Below, piece by piece: positions 9,342-18,710 of a stretch of 64,000 nucleotides of DNA; within the stretch, counting starts at the first letter, position 1; every line of letters starts with the position of its first letter. The notes below the pieces were generated by a model. The model was given only the letters and a program-made list of their open reading frames with translations. It searched no databases and was not told the DNA's origin. This DNA comes from Kolteria novifilia (GTDB lineage: Bacteria > Planctomycetota > Planctomycetia > Kolteriales > Kolteriaceae): contig CP036279.1 in NCBI GenBank assembly GCA_007748055.1, positions 7,006,001 to 7,070,000 of the forward strand. The letters run 5' to 3'. A program made the translations under genes and the position numbers.

Positions 9342-9764
9342 GGTGTCCTCCCGAACCCATTGATGGCGACGGCAAACGCGTCCGCCGTCGTTCACGTTCC
9401 TCTCGATTTCCCCGTGTTCGCATCAGTCCGCGACGTCCCTTGCTTCAGGAAACGTCCGATGCGTGAACTACCGAAAGCGAAAGGAACCGTGGAACTCGGC
9501 GACGAGCGAAACCGACTACGTGGGAGACAAAAGGAAACTAGGCCCACCACGACGGAGCGACGTCGCGTGTTTCTGCACGGTCCGGCCGAGCGTTCCTCTC
9601 GGCGCTTTCGGTAGGTGCCCGTATTGTGCCGAAGAAGAGGCGGGGTCGCAAGCGGGGTCAATCGAGAGGAAGAAAATGATGGGCGAAAAGGTGGGTCAAG
9701 AAAGAGCGGCGGCCCAGGACGAAGCCCGGGCCGCGGGGAGACGCTCATCGGGGTAACTTGTCGA
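9342..9764. other. Intergenic region, no gene seen
   Basis: It lies between two minus-strand genes. It contains the ribosome binding site of the leucine-rich-repeat gene at its left end and a terminator-like hairpin at 9696-9734 near its right end. Nothing else is recognisable. Confidence 0.5.
9696..9734 (-). terminator. Rho-independent-type terminator of the BON gene
   Basis: On the minus strand, 31 bases after the BON-gene stop, a hairpin with 7-bp arms GCGGCCC and GGGCCGC (9709-9715 and 9728-9734) is followed by the T-rich run CTCTTTCTTG. The T-tract is interrupted, so efficiency is uncertain. Confidence 0.5.
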
Positions 9765-10430
9765 TTAGTGGCACCAGTCACCGCAGGAGTTGAACTTCAA
9801 CCACCAGTAACCCTTCTTCCACTTCAGCGTGACGCTACGCCATCCCGAAGGGATCATCGGGTAGGGGTAGGGAGGGCCGATGAACGGCCACGCTCCCGAG
9901 GGGTACTGCGTTTGGTACGCCGTCGACGCGAAGTTGTTGTAGGGCGTGTAAGCCGGCCACGAGTACGGCGGCATGACCGGGGCATCGCTGTAGGGCACCA
10001 CGCCACCGGGGAAGCCCTGCACCGGCATCGGATCGGCGACGACACCGTCGGTAACAACACCTTCCATGACCGGAGCGGCGGCATCGACCTCGACGGGCAT
10101 CGCTCCGGGAACGACATCCTCGTAGCCGACGGGAACGACCTGGTCACGACCCGAGACGCGGACGCGATCGGCGACCGCGACCACTCCCGGATGCTGACGG
10201 GCCATGCCCATCAGCGCGGCCCGTTGGGCCTCGTTGGCGACTTGGCCGGTCAGCGTCACGACTCCACCCTCGGTCGCGATATCAAGATCGTAGCCGCTCA
10301 AGCGACCACTGGACTTGATCACCTGGGCCAACTCGTCGGCCAGTTGTTGATTCTCTTCTGACCCCGCGAAGACCGAACCGGTCAAGGCTGGTACCAGGAG
10401 GGCCGCCATTACCCATCCAAAGTTGCGCAT
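9765..10430 (-). CDS. Exported BON-domain protein
   Basis: The 221-residue protein begins with a signal peptide (MAALLVPALTGSVFA). Residues about 25-95 form a BON domain, recognisable from GYDLDIATEGGVVTLTGQV followed by QRAALMGMARQHPGVVAVAD. BON domains are small alpha/beta modules found in periplasmic or envelope proteins such as OsmY and thought to bind membranes or phospholipids. The C-terminal half is rich in Pro, Tyr and Trp, low in charge, and ends with a motif containing two Cys (NSCGDWCH). The start ATG follows AAGGAGA about nine bases upstream. No function beyond envelope association can be assigned. Confidence 0.82.
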   Translation of the reverse strand: MRNFGWVMAALLVPALTGSVFAGSEENQQLADELAQVIKSSGRLSGYDLDIATEGGVVTLTGQVANEAQRAALMGMARQHPGVVAVADRVRVSGRDQVVPVGYEDVVPGAMPVEVDAAAPVMEGVVTDGVVADPMPVQGFPGGVVPYSDAPVMPPYSWPAYTPYNNFASTAYQTQYPSGAWPFIGPPYPYPMIPSGWRSVTLKWKKGYWWLKFNSCGDWCH

Positions 10431-10858
10431 TCTTCTGGTCTCCTTCCAGCCAACGAGGAAGCCCCCCGCGGCCTCACGTCGCGGTCGCGGCTCCTAGGAG
10501 ACCGCGCCGTCTACTTCCATGATGATCACGACCAAACCGTTGCACCTGCGCGGCGGATGGTCAACTAACTCGACGCATCGCCTCGGGAAAAAATTCGCCC
10601 ACCACGACCGGTTCTCCCGGTTGAAGCAGATGCAGGCCCCAAATGACGCCAGCCACTCCTGTTTCCGGCGATCGTTCGCCCTCGCGGCGGTCGGAGAAAA
10701 CGAGGTTGATCGGTGATTGACGAAAGCCGGCGCCCTGGACCGATCGGGCGCCACCCCGTAGTCAAATAGGTTACGATTCGATTGGTTGGCGATGCCCCGC
10801 GCCGCCCAGACGCGACTCTTCGCGCGTCACCGGACATCAGCACTCATGGAGGGACTCG
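10431..10858. other. Divergent region before mutL, no gene seen
   Basis: It separates the minus-strand BON gene from mutL. Short open frames have no codon bias. GGAGG at 10848-10852 is the mutL ribosome binding site. Nothing else can be named. Confidence 0.5.
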
Positions 10859-12844
10859 ATGCGAACGATTCGCCCACTCTCCCCCGACGTGGTGAGTAAG
10901 ATCGCCGCGGGGGAAGTCATCGAACGCCCCGGCAGCGCCGTCAAGGAACTGCTCGAGAACTCCCTTGATGCCGGCGCCGGCTCGATCATCGTCGATGTCG
11001 CCGAGGGGGGACGTGACCTCGTTCGCATCGTCGATGACGGACATGGGATTCCCCGCGAGGAGCTTCCACTGGCCGTCGCGGCCCATGCGACTAGCAAACT
11101 GATCGGCGCGGATGACCTTTTTCGCATTCGTAGCTTCGGATTTCGTGGCGAAGCGCTCAACGCCATCGCCGGAGTCAGCGACTTCACCATTCGCAGTCGG
11201 CCGGAGGAACAAGAGGTCGGCGCGCTGCTCGAGGTCCATCATGGGCACCCCGACGATGTCCGCGACACCGCTTGCCCGCGCGGCACCCAAATCGAAATCC
11301 GCAACCTCTTCGCGAGCGTTCCCGTCCGCCGCAAGTTCCTCAAGAGCAAGCAGACCGAGTTCGGCCATGTCGCCGAGGCGATGATCCGGACCGCGTTGGC
11401 CAACCCCGATGTCGGCTTTCGCTTGGTTCACAACGAGCGAGTCGTTCATGATCGCCCCAGAACCGCCTCGCTCCGGGAGACGATTGGCGTCTTCTTCGGG
11501 GATCGCCTCGCGGACAAGCTCGTCCCGATCGACGCGGAGCGTGACGGCATTCGATTGCACGGCTTTGTCGGCGACCCTTCGCTCGATAGGCCGAATTCGC
11601 GCGGCCAGTACCTCTTCGTCAACCGGCGGTATATTCGCGATCGCTCCCTGAGCCACGCCATCAGCGAGGCCTTTCGCGGCTTGCTGATGACCGGTCGCTA
11701 CCCGGTCGCGTTTCTCTTCTTCGAGATGCCCTCGGATCAGGTCGACGTCAACGTTCACCCGACGAAGATCGAAGTTCGTTTCGAGAATCCGCATCAGATG
11801 TACAGCCATCTCCTGGCGTCGATCCGCAACGAGTTTCTCTCCTCCGACTTGACAGCGACCCTGCGGGCGCCGGCTCCAAAGAGCGAGGCACCCGCAACGA
11901 GCGAATCGTCCGCCGCCACGAGCACCGACGGCTCCGCGGAGGCTCGTCGCTCACTCAACCGCGAGTTCTCGCTGAGTTCCGCTCCCGCCAACTCCCCTTC
12001 CCTTTGGGATGCTCCAGCGACACCGACCGAGTCCTCTCCTCCGCGTGAATCGGCGACGCCGTCGCCCGTCGCCCGACGGACCGCCCCCCCTGCTCCGTCG
12101 CGTTCGGAGCCATCGACTTGGGAACCACCCACAACGCGCGAACCACTCAACCCGGAGAATGGCCAATCGGCGGCCGCCGATGCCGACGAGCCCTCGATAG
12201 CCGACTCGAGTCTTCCCGCCGAGCCTCAGCCGACCGTGGAGACCTTCCACGCGCCGCAAGGGGATGATCGTCCCCGGCACCGAGCGCTACAGATCCACAA
12301 CTCGTACATCATCGCGGAAACCGATGACGGCATGCTGTTGATCGATCAACACGCGCTGCACGAACGCATGCTCTACGAGGAGTTTCGCCGCCGAGTCGCC
12401 GAACAAGCGGTCGAGACCCAGGAACTGCTCGTTCCCGAGCCGATCGATGTCACGCCGACGCAACTGGGGCTGCTCCTGGAACAGCGCGCGGTCCTTCAGC
12501 GATTGGGCTTGCGCATCGACGAGTTCGGCGAACGCTGTGTTCTGGTGCAATCGGTTCCGACGCTGCTATCGCGGGCCAAGCTCGAGGAACTCGTTCGAGA
12601 GATCGCCCATCGCCTCGAGGAGACGGGGCGCGTTCCGTCGCGAGATGAATTGCTTGAGGATCTCTTGCACTTGGCGGCCTGCAAGGCGGCGGTCAAGGCG
12701 GGCGATCCCCTCACCGACGAGGAGATCCAGCAATTGATGCGGCGCCGGCATCTTGTGGACGACAGCCATCACTGTCCGCACGGTCGTCCCACCATGCTTC
12801 GATTCTCGCTCCAAGAGCTTGAGAAACAGTTCAAACGGATCTAA
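10859..12844 (+). CDS. mutL: DNA mismatch repair protein MutL (endonuclease type)
   Basis: MutL couples mismatch recognition by MutS to strand incision. The N-terminal GHKL ATPase domain has ELLENSLDAGA, the ATP-lid motif DDGHGI and FGFRGEALNAI, and NVHPTKIEVRF closes the transducer region. A Pro/Ser/Ala/Glu-rich linker covers about residues 335-475. The C-terminal domain has DQHALHERMLYEE (about residue 496), the nuclease motif DQHAxxExxxxE. It also has ACKAAVKAGD and HHCPHGRPT, so the metal-binding set appears complete. This predicts a nicking MutL, unlike that of E. coli. It is 661 residues long. The ATG has GGAGG six bases upstream. mutS is not in the window. The downstream gene is aroDE after 170 bp. 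Confidence 0.95.
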   Translation: MRTIRPLSPDVVSKIAAGEVIERPGSAVKELLENSLDAGAGSIIVDVAEGGRDLVRIVDDGHGIPREELPLAVAAHATSKLIGADDLFRIRSFGFRGEALNAIAGVSDFTIRSRPEEQEVGALLEVHHGHPDDVRDTACPRGTQIEIRNLFASVPVRRKFLKSKQTEFGHVAEAMIRTALANPDVGFRLVHNERVVHDRPRTASLRETIGVFFGDRLADKLVPIDAERDGIRLHGFVGDPSLDRPNSRGQYLFVNRRYIRDRSLSHAISEAFRGLLMTGRYPVAFLFFEMPSDQVDVNVHPTKIEVRFENPHQMYSHLLASIRNEFLSSDLTATLRAPAPKSEAPATSESSAATSTDGSAEARRSLNREFSLSSAPANSPSLWDAPATPTESSPPRESATPSPVARRTAPPAPSRSEPSTWEPPTTREPLNPENGQSAAADADEPSIADSSLPAEPQPTVETFHAPQGDDRPRHRALQIHNSYIIAETDDGMLLIDQHALHERMLYEEFRRRVAEQAVETQELLVPEPIDVTPTQLGLLLEQRAVLQRLGLRIDEFGERCVLVQSVPTLLSRAKLEELVREIAHRLEETGRVPSRDELLEDLLHLAACKAAVKAGDPLTDEEIQQLMRRRHLVDDSHHCPHGRPTMLRFSLQELEKQFKRI

Positions 12845-13014
12845 ACCAGTCCATCAAGACAACAAATCGCCCTCCCCGCCCTCCTCTTCACGCAGCCACT
12901 TGCGCGGAACTGGGCCACGTTTCTCCCGGTTGCCCTATAACGATCCCGAGAGATCCCCCTCGATCGGCACAGGGCCGGAGGGTGCTCCAAGGACGATTGC
13001 AGGAGTCTGGTTCG

Positions 13015-14490
13015 TTGGGCGACATTTGTGTCTCGGTCGCGGAGAAGAGTCGCGAGGCGCTCCTCGAGCAGCTACGCCGACTTCCCGAACGTGGAGCGGG
13101 CTGCCTGGAAGTTCGGTTCGACTACCTCGAGGAACCGACCGATTTGGCGGAGATCCTCGACCAGCGCACGTGCCCACTCATCGCGACGGCACGTCGACCG
13201 GAAGACGGCGGTCGCTGGAATCGACCGGAAGCGGAACGGCGAAAACTCCTTCGCGATGCCTGCCGCGCGGGGTTCGACTACGTCGACCTCGAAGAGGACA
13301 TCGCCCACCACATCCCGCGCGAAGGCGACGCCAAGCGGCTCATCAGCTATCACGACATGCTTGGGATGCCCGACAATCTCCCCACCCTCGCCCATCAACT
13401 CGAAGCGGGTGACGCTGACGTCCTCAAGATCGCCGTGATGCCCCAGCGAGTTGCCGACACCTTCCGGCTTCTACGTTGGGCGACGTCGAGAAAGGTTCCC
13501 GCGCTGGTGATCGCGATGGGGGATTTGGGGGTCGCGTCTCGCATCCTCAACGCGAAAGTCGGCTCTCCGTTCACGTTCGCCGCGGCCGATGTCGCGTCGG
13601 TCGTCGCTCCAGGCATGCTCACCCTCGCGGAACTTCGCGACGTCTACCACTACCCGTCGATCGGGGCCGACACGCGCGTCTTCGGCGTGATCGGTGACCC
13701 TATTGCCCAAAGCCTGAGCCCCAAGGTCCACAACGCCGCCTTCGCCGCCGACGGACAGGACACGGTCTACGTTCCCTTCCGCGTTCCCGAAGAAGAACTC
13801 GACGAGTTCATGGCCGAGGCGACCGCGTTCGGGATCGAGGGCCTCAGCGTGACGATCCCCCACAAGCAGAGGCTCTTGCGTCACGGAGACGTGCGTGACC
13901 CGCTGGTCTCCGCCGCCCACTCCTCGAACACGTGGGTCCACGCGGAAGGGCGTCGAGCCCTCTTCAACACCGATGGCCCCGCCGTACTCCACGCGCTCGA
14001 ACAGCTTCGCGGAACGACGGTGCTCGAGAACGTCACCGCCCTGATTCTGGGCGCGGGGGGAGTGTCGCGAACCATCGCGGTCGTTCTTGGTGACGCCGGC
14101 GCGCAAGTGGTCCTCGCCAATCGCACCCGAGAGCGGGCCGAGGCTCTCGCGAAGGAAGTAGGCGTCGACGCGGTAGACTGGGAAGAGCGTGGCGCGGTCG
14201 CGTGCGATCTCCTCGTTAACGCGACCAAAGTCGGCATGGTGCCAAAGATCGACGAAACACCCTTCCCCGAGGCGTCGCTGCGCGAGGGGATGGTCGTCTT
14301 CGACACCGTCTACAATCCCGAACGCACGAAGCTGATCGAATCGGCCGCCGCGCGGGGTTGCCAAGTCGTCACCGGCGCCGAGATGTTCGTTCACCAAGCC
14401 GAGGCCCAGTACCGACTCTTCACTGGCCGAGCCCCCAAGCGAGGGTTGATGCTCGAGGTCGTCCGGCAAGCCTTCGCCACCAACAAGTAA
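13015..14490 (+). CDS. aroDE: Bifunctional 3-dehydroquinate dehydratase / shikimate dehydrogenase
   Basis: It carries out steps three and four of the shikimate pathway: 3-dehydroquinate to 3-dehydroshikimate, then NADPH-dependent reduction to shikimate. Residues about 3-215 are a type I dehydratase with DYVDLEED, LISYHDM (His) and VLKIAVMPQ (Schiff-base Lys). Residues from about 222 are AroE, with GDPIAQSLSPKVHNA, VTIPHKQ (catalytic Lys), SSNTW, FNTDGPA (catalytic Asp), the nucleotide loop GAGGVSRT and MFVHQAEAQY. Both active sites look intact. The start is set at TTG 13015, nine bases after AGGAG; a GTG at 12982 has worse spacing. The same order of domains is known in plants and chlamydiae. 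aroK follows after 22 bp, so the two are probably co-transcribed. Confidence 0.94.
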   Translation: MGDICVSVAEKSREALLEQLRRLPERGAGCLEVRFDYLEEPTDLAEILDQRTCPLIATARRPEDGGRWNRPEAERRKLLRDACRAGFDYVDLEEDIAHHIPREGDAKRLISYHDMLGMPDNLPTLAHQLEAGDADVLKIAVMPQRVADTFRLLRWATSRKVPALVIAMGDLGVASRILNAKVGSPFTFAAADVASVVAPGMLTLAELRDVYHYPSIGADTRVFGVIGDPIAQSLSPKVHNAAFAADGQDTVYVPFRVPEEELDEFMAEATAFGIEGLSVTIPHKQRLLRHGDVRDPLVSAAHSSNTWVHAEGRRALFNTDGPAVLHALEQLRGTTVLENVTALILGAGGVSRTIAVVLGDAGAQVVLANRTRERAEALAKEVGVDAVDWEERGAVACDLLVNATKVGMVPKIDETPFPEASLREGMVVFDTVYNPERTKLIESAAARGCQVVTGAEMFVHQAEAQYRLFTGRAPKRGLMLEVVRQAFATNK

Positions 14491-14512
14491 CCGCAACCGA
14501 GATTCGCACGGC

Positions 14513-15067
14513 ATGAATATCTATCTGGTCGGCTTTCGAGGAACGGGCAAGAGCACGATCGCCCGGGAACTCGCTTCTCGATTCGGCGCTCCCTGGTTGG
14601 CGCTCGACTTGGACGAGTTACTCGAGGAGGCGGTGGGCAAGAGCATCGCGACAATGTTCGAAGAGATCGGCGAAGCGGGGTTTCGCGACCAGGAGGAAGA
14701 AACGCTCCGTCGCGTCTCGGCGTTCGACCATGTGATCGCGGGTACCGGGGGGGGCGTCGTCCTGCGACAAGCCAATCGCGACATTCTCAAGCGGGGCTGG
14801 GTGGTCTGGCTGACCGCCGACGCGGAGACCATTCACCGTCGCGTTCAGCGCGATCCCACGACGGCTGACCGCCGTCCCAACCTGACCACCAATGGGGGTA
14901 TCGGGGAGATCCGCGAATTGCTCGCGGCGCGCGACCCACTCTACCGCGACGTCGCCAACCTCGTGGTCGCCAACGATCAGGAAGGTAGCATCGACGCGGT
15001 GGTGACGACGATCCTCACGGCCTGGACCGAATGGACGGGTTCCGAGTCGCCTCGGGAGCCGTCGTGA
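14513..15067 (+). CDS. aroK: Shikimate kinase
   Basis: It phosphorylates shikimate with ATP, the fifth step of aromatic amino acid synthesis, acting directly on the product of the upstream fusion enzyme. The 184-residue protein has Walker A GFRGTGKST, the shikimate-binding DLDELLEE, AGFRDQEEETL with the Phe-Arg substrate contacts, and the AGTGGGVVL loop. A lid with DRRPNL follows. Length and order match the family. The stop overlaps the ATG of the prepilin peptidase gene as TGATG, which suggests translational coupling between two unrelated functions. The ribosome binding site is weak. Confidence 0.94.
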   Translation: MNIYLVGFRGTGKSTIARELASRFGAPWLALDLDELLEEAVGKSIATMFEEIGEAGFRDQEEETLRRVSAFDHVIAGTGGGVVLRQANRDILKRGWVVWLTADAETIHRRVQRDPTTADRRPNLTTNGGIGEIRELLAARDPLYRDVANLVVANDQEGSIDAVVTTILTAWTEWTGSESPREPS

Positions 15068-16170
15068 TGGGGCCTTCCTGGGAAAGCGTCTTTTGGATCG
15101 CGCTGCTCGGGCTGGTCGTCGGCCATCTCGTCGAACGCGCGATCGTCCGGCTGGCACTCGGCAAGAGCCTCATCTGGCCGATCGGGCGTTATTGCCCACG
15201 CTGCTATCAACCACTCCCCGCGATCATGGGCATTCCCCTCCTGGGTTACTTCTGGCGACTTGGCCGCTGCCATCAGTGTGATACCAGGCAGTCGCTTCGG
15301 CGCGTGGGCATTCCGCTCCTGACGGCGAGTCTCTTTCTCGGGCTCCTTTGGCTCTACTTCGGTCCGGCGGGCAAGACACCCTTTCCTTCCAATCCCTGGT
15401 ACTACGACCGCGCCAAGCTGTGGCTCCTCTTCTCCTATCACGCGATCCTGATCTCGATGTTGATCCTCGCGACCTTCACCGATCTCGATTGGATGATCAT
15501 TCCCGACTCGATCACGGTGCCGGGGATGCTACTGGGAATCGGCCTGGGAACCTTCGGAGGCGTGGAACTCCACCCGGTGCTGGCGTGGAGTCCTCCGCCC
15601 CATGCGGCCGAACTCTTTTCGGCGCGTTCGTGGGCCGACTGGATGGGAACCGAGCCCGGGGGTGTCCCTCGCTACGAGGCGACACGAGTCGTGCTTGAGA
15701 GCTATTGGGTAGCGCACTGGCCGATCTACTTCGGCTTGCTCAATTCCATCCTCGGCTTCCTCGCGGGAGGAGGCGTCGTCTGGATCATTCGCGCCCTTTG
15801 TAGTTGGGTCTTCGGCAAGGAGGCGATGGGCTTCGGCGACGTCACCTTGATGGCGATGGTCGGAAGCTTCGTCGGATGGCAGACGGTCATCATCGCGTTC
15901 TTTCTCGCGCCGGTCTCGGCGCTGGTGGTCGGCGTACTCGGCTTTCTTCTGGGTGGACGACTGGAGCTTCCCTTTGGTCCCCACTTGAGCCTCGCGACGG
16001 TCTTTTGCCTCTTCTTCTGGAAACCGATCTGGCGGCGCGCGTTTCCGCTTTTTAGCTCCGAGTTTTCGTTACTATTGATTGTCGGCGTGGGCATGCTGGT
16101 CTTGCTCGTGATCGTCGCGGGAGCCCTGCAATGGACGAAACGTCTGTGGAATCGTCTTCGTCGCTCGTAG
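15067..16170 (+). CDS. Type IV prepilin peptidase / N-methyltransferase (A24 family)
   Basis: This inner-membrane aspartyl protease cleaves the leader of type IV pilins and type II secretion pseudopilins, and usually methylates the new N terminus. The N-terminal cytoplasmic domain carries two zinc-type pairs, CPRC and CHQC, as in bifunctional PilD/GspO. The two catalytic Asp motifs are TDLDWMIIPD and GFGDVTLMAMVGSFVGW. Around eight hydrophobic segments are visible. A long insertion separates the two Asp motifs compared with short family members. The start at 15067 overlaps the aroK stop; an earlier in-frame GTG-type start would lie inside aroK. Its 3' end overlaps the next gene by 40 bp. Confidence 0.9.
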   Translation: MGPSWESVFWIALLGLVVGHLVERAIVRLALGKSLIWPIGRYCPRCYQPLPAIMGIPLLGYFWRLGRCHQCDTRQSLRRVGIPLLTASLFLGLLWLYFGPAGKTPFPSNPWYYDRAKLWLLFSYHAILISMLILATFTDLDWMIIPDSITVPGMLLGIGLGTFGGVELHPVLAWSPPPHAAELFSARSWADWMGTEPGGVPRYEATRVVLESYWVAHWPIYFGLLNSILGFLAGGGVVWIIRALCSWVFGKEAMGFGDVTLMAMVGSFVGWQTVIIAFFLAPVSALVVGVLGFLLGGRLELPFGPHLSLATVFCLFFWKPIWRRAFPLFSSEFSLLLIVGVGMLVLLVIVAGALQWTKRLWNRLRRS

Positions 16171-16943
16171 GGCAACCGTCGGACGAGGCGGCGTCCCCCA
16201 GTGAGACCGATGAGATCCGTTCGCTCACATGGGGCTACGGAGCGGTCTGCCTGGTATCGGTCGCGCTGATGGTCCTGCTGCTCCAGGGTCGCTACGACTT
16301 CGGCTCCTCCGCGCCCGTGTCGCTCTTGATCCTCGCGATCGTCGCGGTCACCGGAATCGTCCTGCGAACCTCGCTCGCGCCGCCGGTGCTGATCCTGATC
16401 CTCACGCTGATTCTCTTCGAGTCCATGGATCATCCTCTACGCATCGTGCGACTCAAGCAGGGCATCGACCTCGAGGACGTCTTGCTCGTCGCCTGCTTCG
16501 TCGGCTATTTGGCGGGTCACTATCGCTATTGTTCGTTGCCTAGAGAGTCATCGCCTTCCACGGCTGCGGAAGTCCCGAAGCCCAAGCCGCGGTGGGAAGA
16601 GTCCCCTTGGTGGACGACGCTCCGGCCGCTCGGGATCCTGCTCGCGTTTCTGCCACTCTGGCCGCTGGGTGCCGCCCTGCTTTGGCGACTGATTCCCTCG
16701 GAGCGTGGTCTGGCGGTGGGACTCGGCATCCCCTCGCCTCTCGCCAGTCTCCTGGCATGGGTCTGGACCCTGGCGTTTCTGGTCGTCGCCTGTCGCGTCG
16801 GTTGGTACGTCGCTCGGCGCGATCGCCAACCGGCCGACGTCTCGCGTATGTTCCTGCTGGAGACCGTCTGGCGGGAGATGCGGCGTGACATGAACACGGC
16901 GGCCCGTTACCTCGGCCGCCACCGCCGAAAACGAAAGCGATAA
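16131..16943 (+). CDS. Membrane protein of unknown function
   Basis: I do not recognise a family. The 270-residue protein has an acidic and Ser-rich N terminus, then about three hydrophobic helices between residues 35 and 130. A Pro/Glu-rich loop of about 45 residues follows, then two more hydrophobic helices and a very basic C terminus (GRHRRKRKR). By the positive-inside rule that end should be cytoplasmic. The ATG follows GGGAG eight bases upstream and lies inside the 3' end of the prepilin peptidase gene, so the two are probably co-translated. A link with pilin or secretion assembly is only suggested by this position. Confidence 0.75.
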   Translation: MDETSVESSSSLVGQPSDEAASPSETDEIRSLTWGYGAVCLVSVALMVLLLQGRYDFGSSAPVSLLILAIVAVTGIVLRTSLAPPVLILILTLILFESMDHPLRIVRLKQGIDLEDVLLVACFVGYLAGHYRYCSLPRESSPSTAAEVPKPKPRWEESPWWTTLRPLGILLAFLPLWPLGAALLWRLIPSERGLAVGLGIPSPLASLLAWVWTLAFLVVACRVGWYVARRDRQPADVSRMFLLETVWREMRRDMNTAARYLGRHRRKRKR

Positions 16944-16947
16944 CAAG

Positions 16948-18387
16948 TCACGGGCTCGCGTTCGCGGAATCGCCAACCTCGGGCTTGAGTGTCGGATCGT
17001 CCCAACGCCGGCGTGGCTCCGCGAGCCAGGCCTTCAGTTCCCCTTCCATGCGTGCGACTCGCTCGGGTTGTTCATGAAGGAGGTTCTTGGTCTCCCCCGG
17101 ATCGGACTCCAAGTCGAAGAGTTCCGTCGCCTTGCCCTCGCGAGCGAGCATCTTCCACCGCCCGTCGCGAACGACCTCCGTCGAGTAGGGCTTGGGCTTC
17201 TGCATGAACCGTTGGATGCGTGGATAGAGATCCATCTGCCAGAAGACCGTTCCCCGCTGAAGATCGCGCCCTTCGGTCATCATCGGCAGCAGATTAACGC
17301 CGTCGAAGTGTACGTTCTTCGGAAGCGCGACACCGGCCGCCGCGCACATCGTCGGCAAGATATCGGTCGCATGAGCGAGGGTGTCGCATGCGGTGCCAGC
17401 CGGAATATGGTCCGGCCAGGTCGCGATCATCGGCACGCGAATCCCGCCCTCGTGCAGGTCGGTCTTGCCCGCCTTCCACCGTCCGGGGTTCCCCTGCCAC
17501 GCCGGCCCATTGTCCGACGTGAAGAGGATGAAGGTGTTGTCGTCGATGCCAAGTTCCTTCAGTTTGGCCACGATTTGGCCAACCTTCTCATCCATGTGCG
17601 ACATCATCGATCGGAAGAGAAGCTGGTCCCCATCGGCGGTCTCCTCGTAGCGTTCCAAGTGGGGACTCGGGGCCGGTTCGTACGGCGTGTGAGGGACGAG
17701 AAACCACAAGTTGATGAAGAAGGGCCGCTTCTCGCGGTGGAACTGCTCGATGTACGCGATCGCTTCGTCGCCGTTGATGTCGGTGTAGTGGCGGTCGTCC
17801 TTCGGGGCGTTGTCGTCATCGCGAACGAGATGCTGACCTCCCTTACGATAGGTCGTCTTACTCTTTCCCAGGGGAACGCGAACCGGCGGATCCTCGAGCT
17901 GCGTCAAGTAGTGCTCGAACCCATGCTGCTGAGGTCCGGGGATACTTTGGGCTCGATCGTCGAGGTGTTTCTGATGAAGCCCCCCAAGATGCCACTTGCC
18001 GACATGAGCCGTCGCGTAGCCCGCCGATCGGAGCAATCGAGGAAGCGTTACCGTCCCACGGGGAAGATGGCTCTCGTCGTCGGGAAAGTGCCGCCGGATG
18101 TCGAACCGCAGCGGGTATCGTCCCGTCAGCACCGCGGCGCGAGTCGGGGTGCAGACCGCCGAAGCGGCGTAATATTGAGTGAACCGCATTCCGGTTGAGG
18201 CGAGGGCGTCGATGTTCGGGGTCTTGACCGCGGTACCTCCGAACGAGGAGAGATCGGCATACCCCATGTCGTCGGCCATGATCAGAATGAGATTTGGACG
18301 ATCCGCCGCGTGGAGGGGCGAGCCTCCGCCATGCCAGAGGACGACACCAACAAGGACAGCGAACATCGGACGGAACATGCGAGTCAT
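16948..18387 (-). CDS. Secreted sulfatase (arylsulfatase family)
   Basis: The 479-residue protein begins with a signal peptide ending near LHAADRPN. The metal site starts at LILIMADDMGYADLS. The modification motif CTPTR lies at about residue 79; its Cys is converted to formylglycine in active sulfatases of this family. GRYPLR, HVGKWHLGG and FTSDNGP are further family signatures. It should remove sulfate esters from aryl or carbohydrate substrates in the periplasm or outside the cell, typical of planctomycetes growing on sulfated polysaccharides. The substrate cannot be inferred. The activating enzyme is not in the window. The ribosome binding site is weak. It converges on the upstream membrane protein gene with only four bases between stops. 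Confidence 0.92.
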   Translation of the reverse strand: MTRMFRPMFAVLVGVVLWHGGGSPLHAADRPNLILIMADDMGYADLSSFGGTAVKTPNIDALASTGMRFTQYYAASAVCTPTRAAVLTGRYPLRFDIRRHFPDDESHLPRGTVTLPRLLRSAGYATAHVGKWHLGGLHQKHLDDRAQSIPGPQQHGFEHYLTQLEDPPVRVPLGKSKTTYRKGGQHLVRDDDNAPKDDRHYTDINGDEAIAYIEQFHREKRPFFINLWFLVPHTPYEPAPSPHLERYEETADGDQLLFRSMMSHMDEKVGQIVAKLKELGIDDNTFILFTSDNGPAWQGNPGRWKAGKTDLHEGGIRVPMIATWPDHIPAGTACDTLAHATDILPTMCAAAGVALPKNVHFDGVNLLPMMTEGRDLQRGTVFWQMDLYPRIQRFMQKPKPYSTEVVRDGRWKMLAREGKATELFDLESDPGETKNLLHEQPERVARMEGELKAWLAEPRRRWDDPTLKPEVGDSANASP

Positions 18388-18710
18388 ACCTTGCGTTGGA
18401 AGAAGGCGGGGTGCGTGGCCATTGCGGCGACGCGAGAATTTCGGGACAACGCGGAAACGACGTCCTTCTCACAGTATTGAGAAGCGGGGAACGGAAAACA
18501 ACCTGGTCTGGACCAAGGTCGCGGATTGGCTATGAGAGGCGACGGACCTTCCTCCACCGGTCGCGCGGCGGCGACAGGAGAAAGTTTCGTTCATCCAAGG
18601 TCAGCCCCCCAAGACTTCGGGGGCCACTGACTGTTTGCCGACCGGCGCGAACAGGGTGCGGACATGTCGGCCCAACGCTGGCGTTTGTGAGAGAAATAGG
18701 GAGCCAATCG
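18388..18710. other. Divergent region before folP, no gene seen
   Basis: It lies between the sulfatase gene (minus) and folP (plus). AGGGAG near 18698-18703 is the folP ribosome binding site. A short imperfect palindrome AACGCTGGCGTT is at 18674-18685; a similar GCTGGCGTTTG occurs upstream of proA. No gene is visible. Confidence 0.45.
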
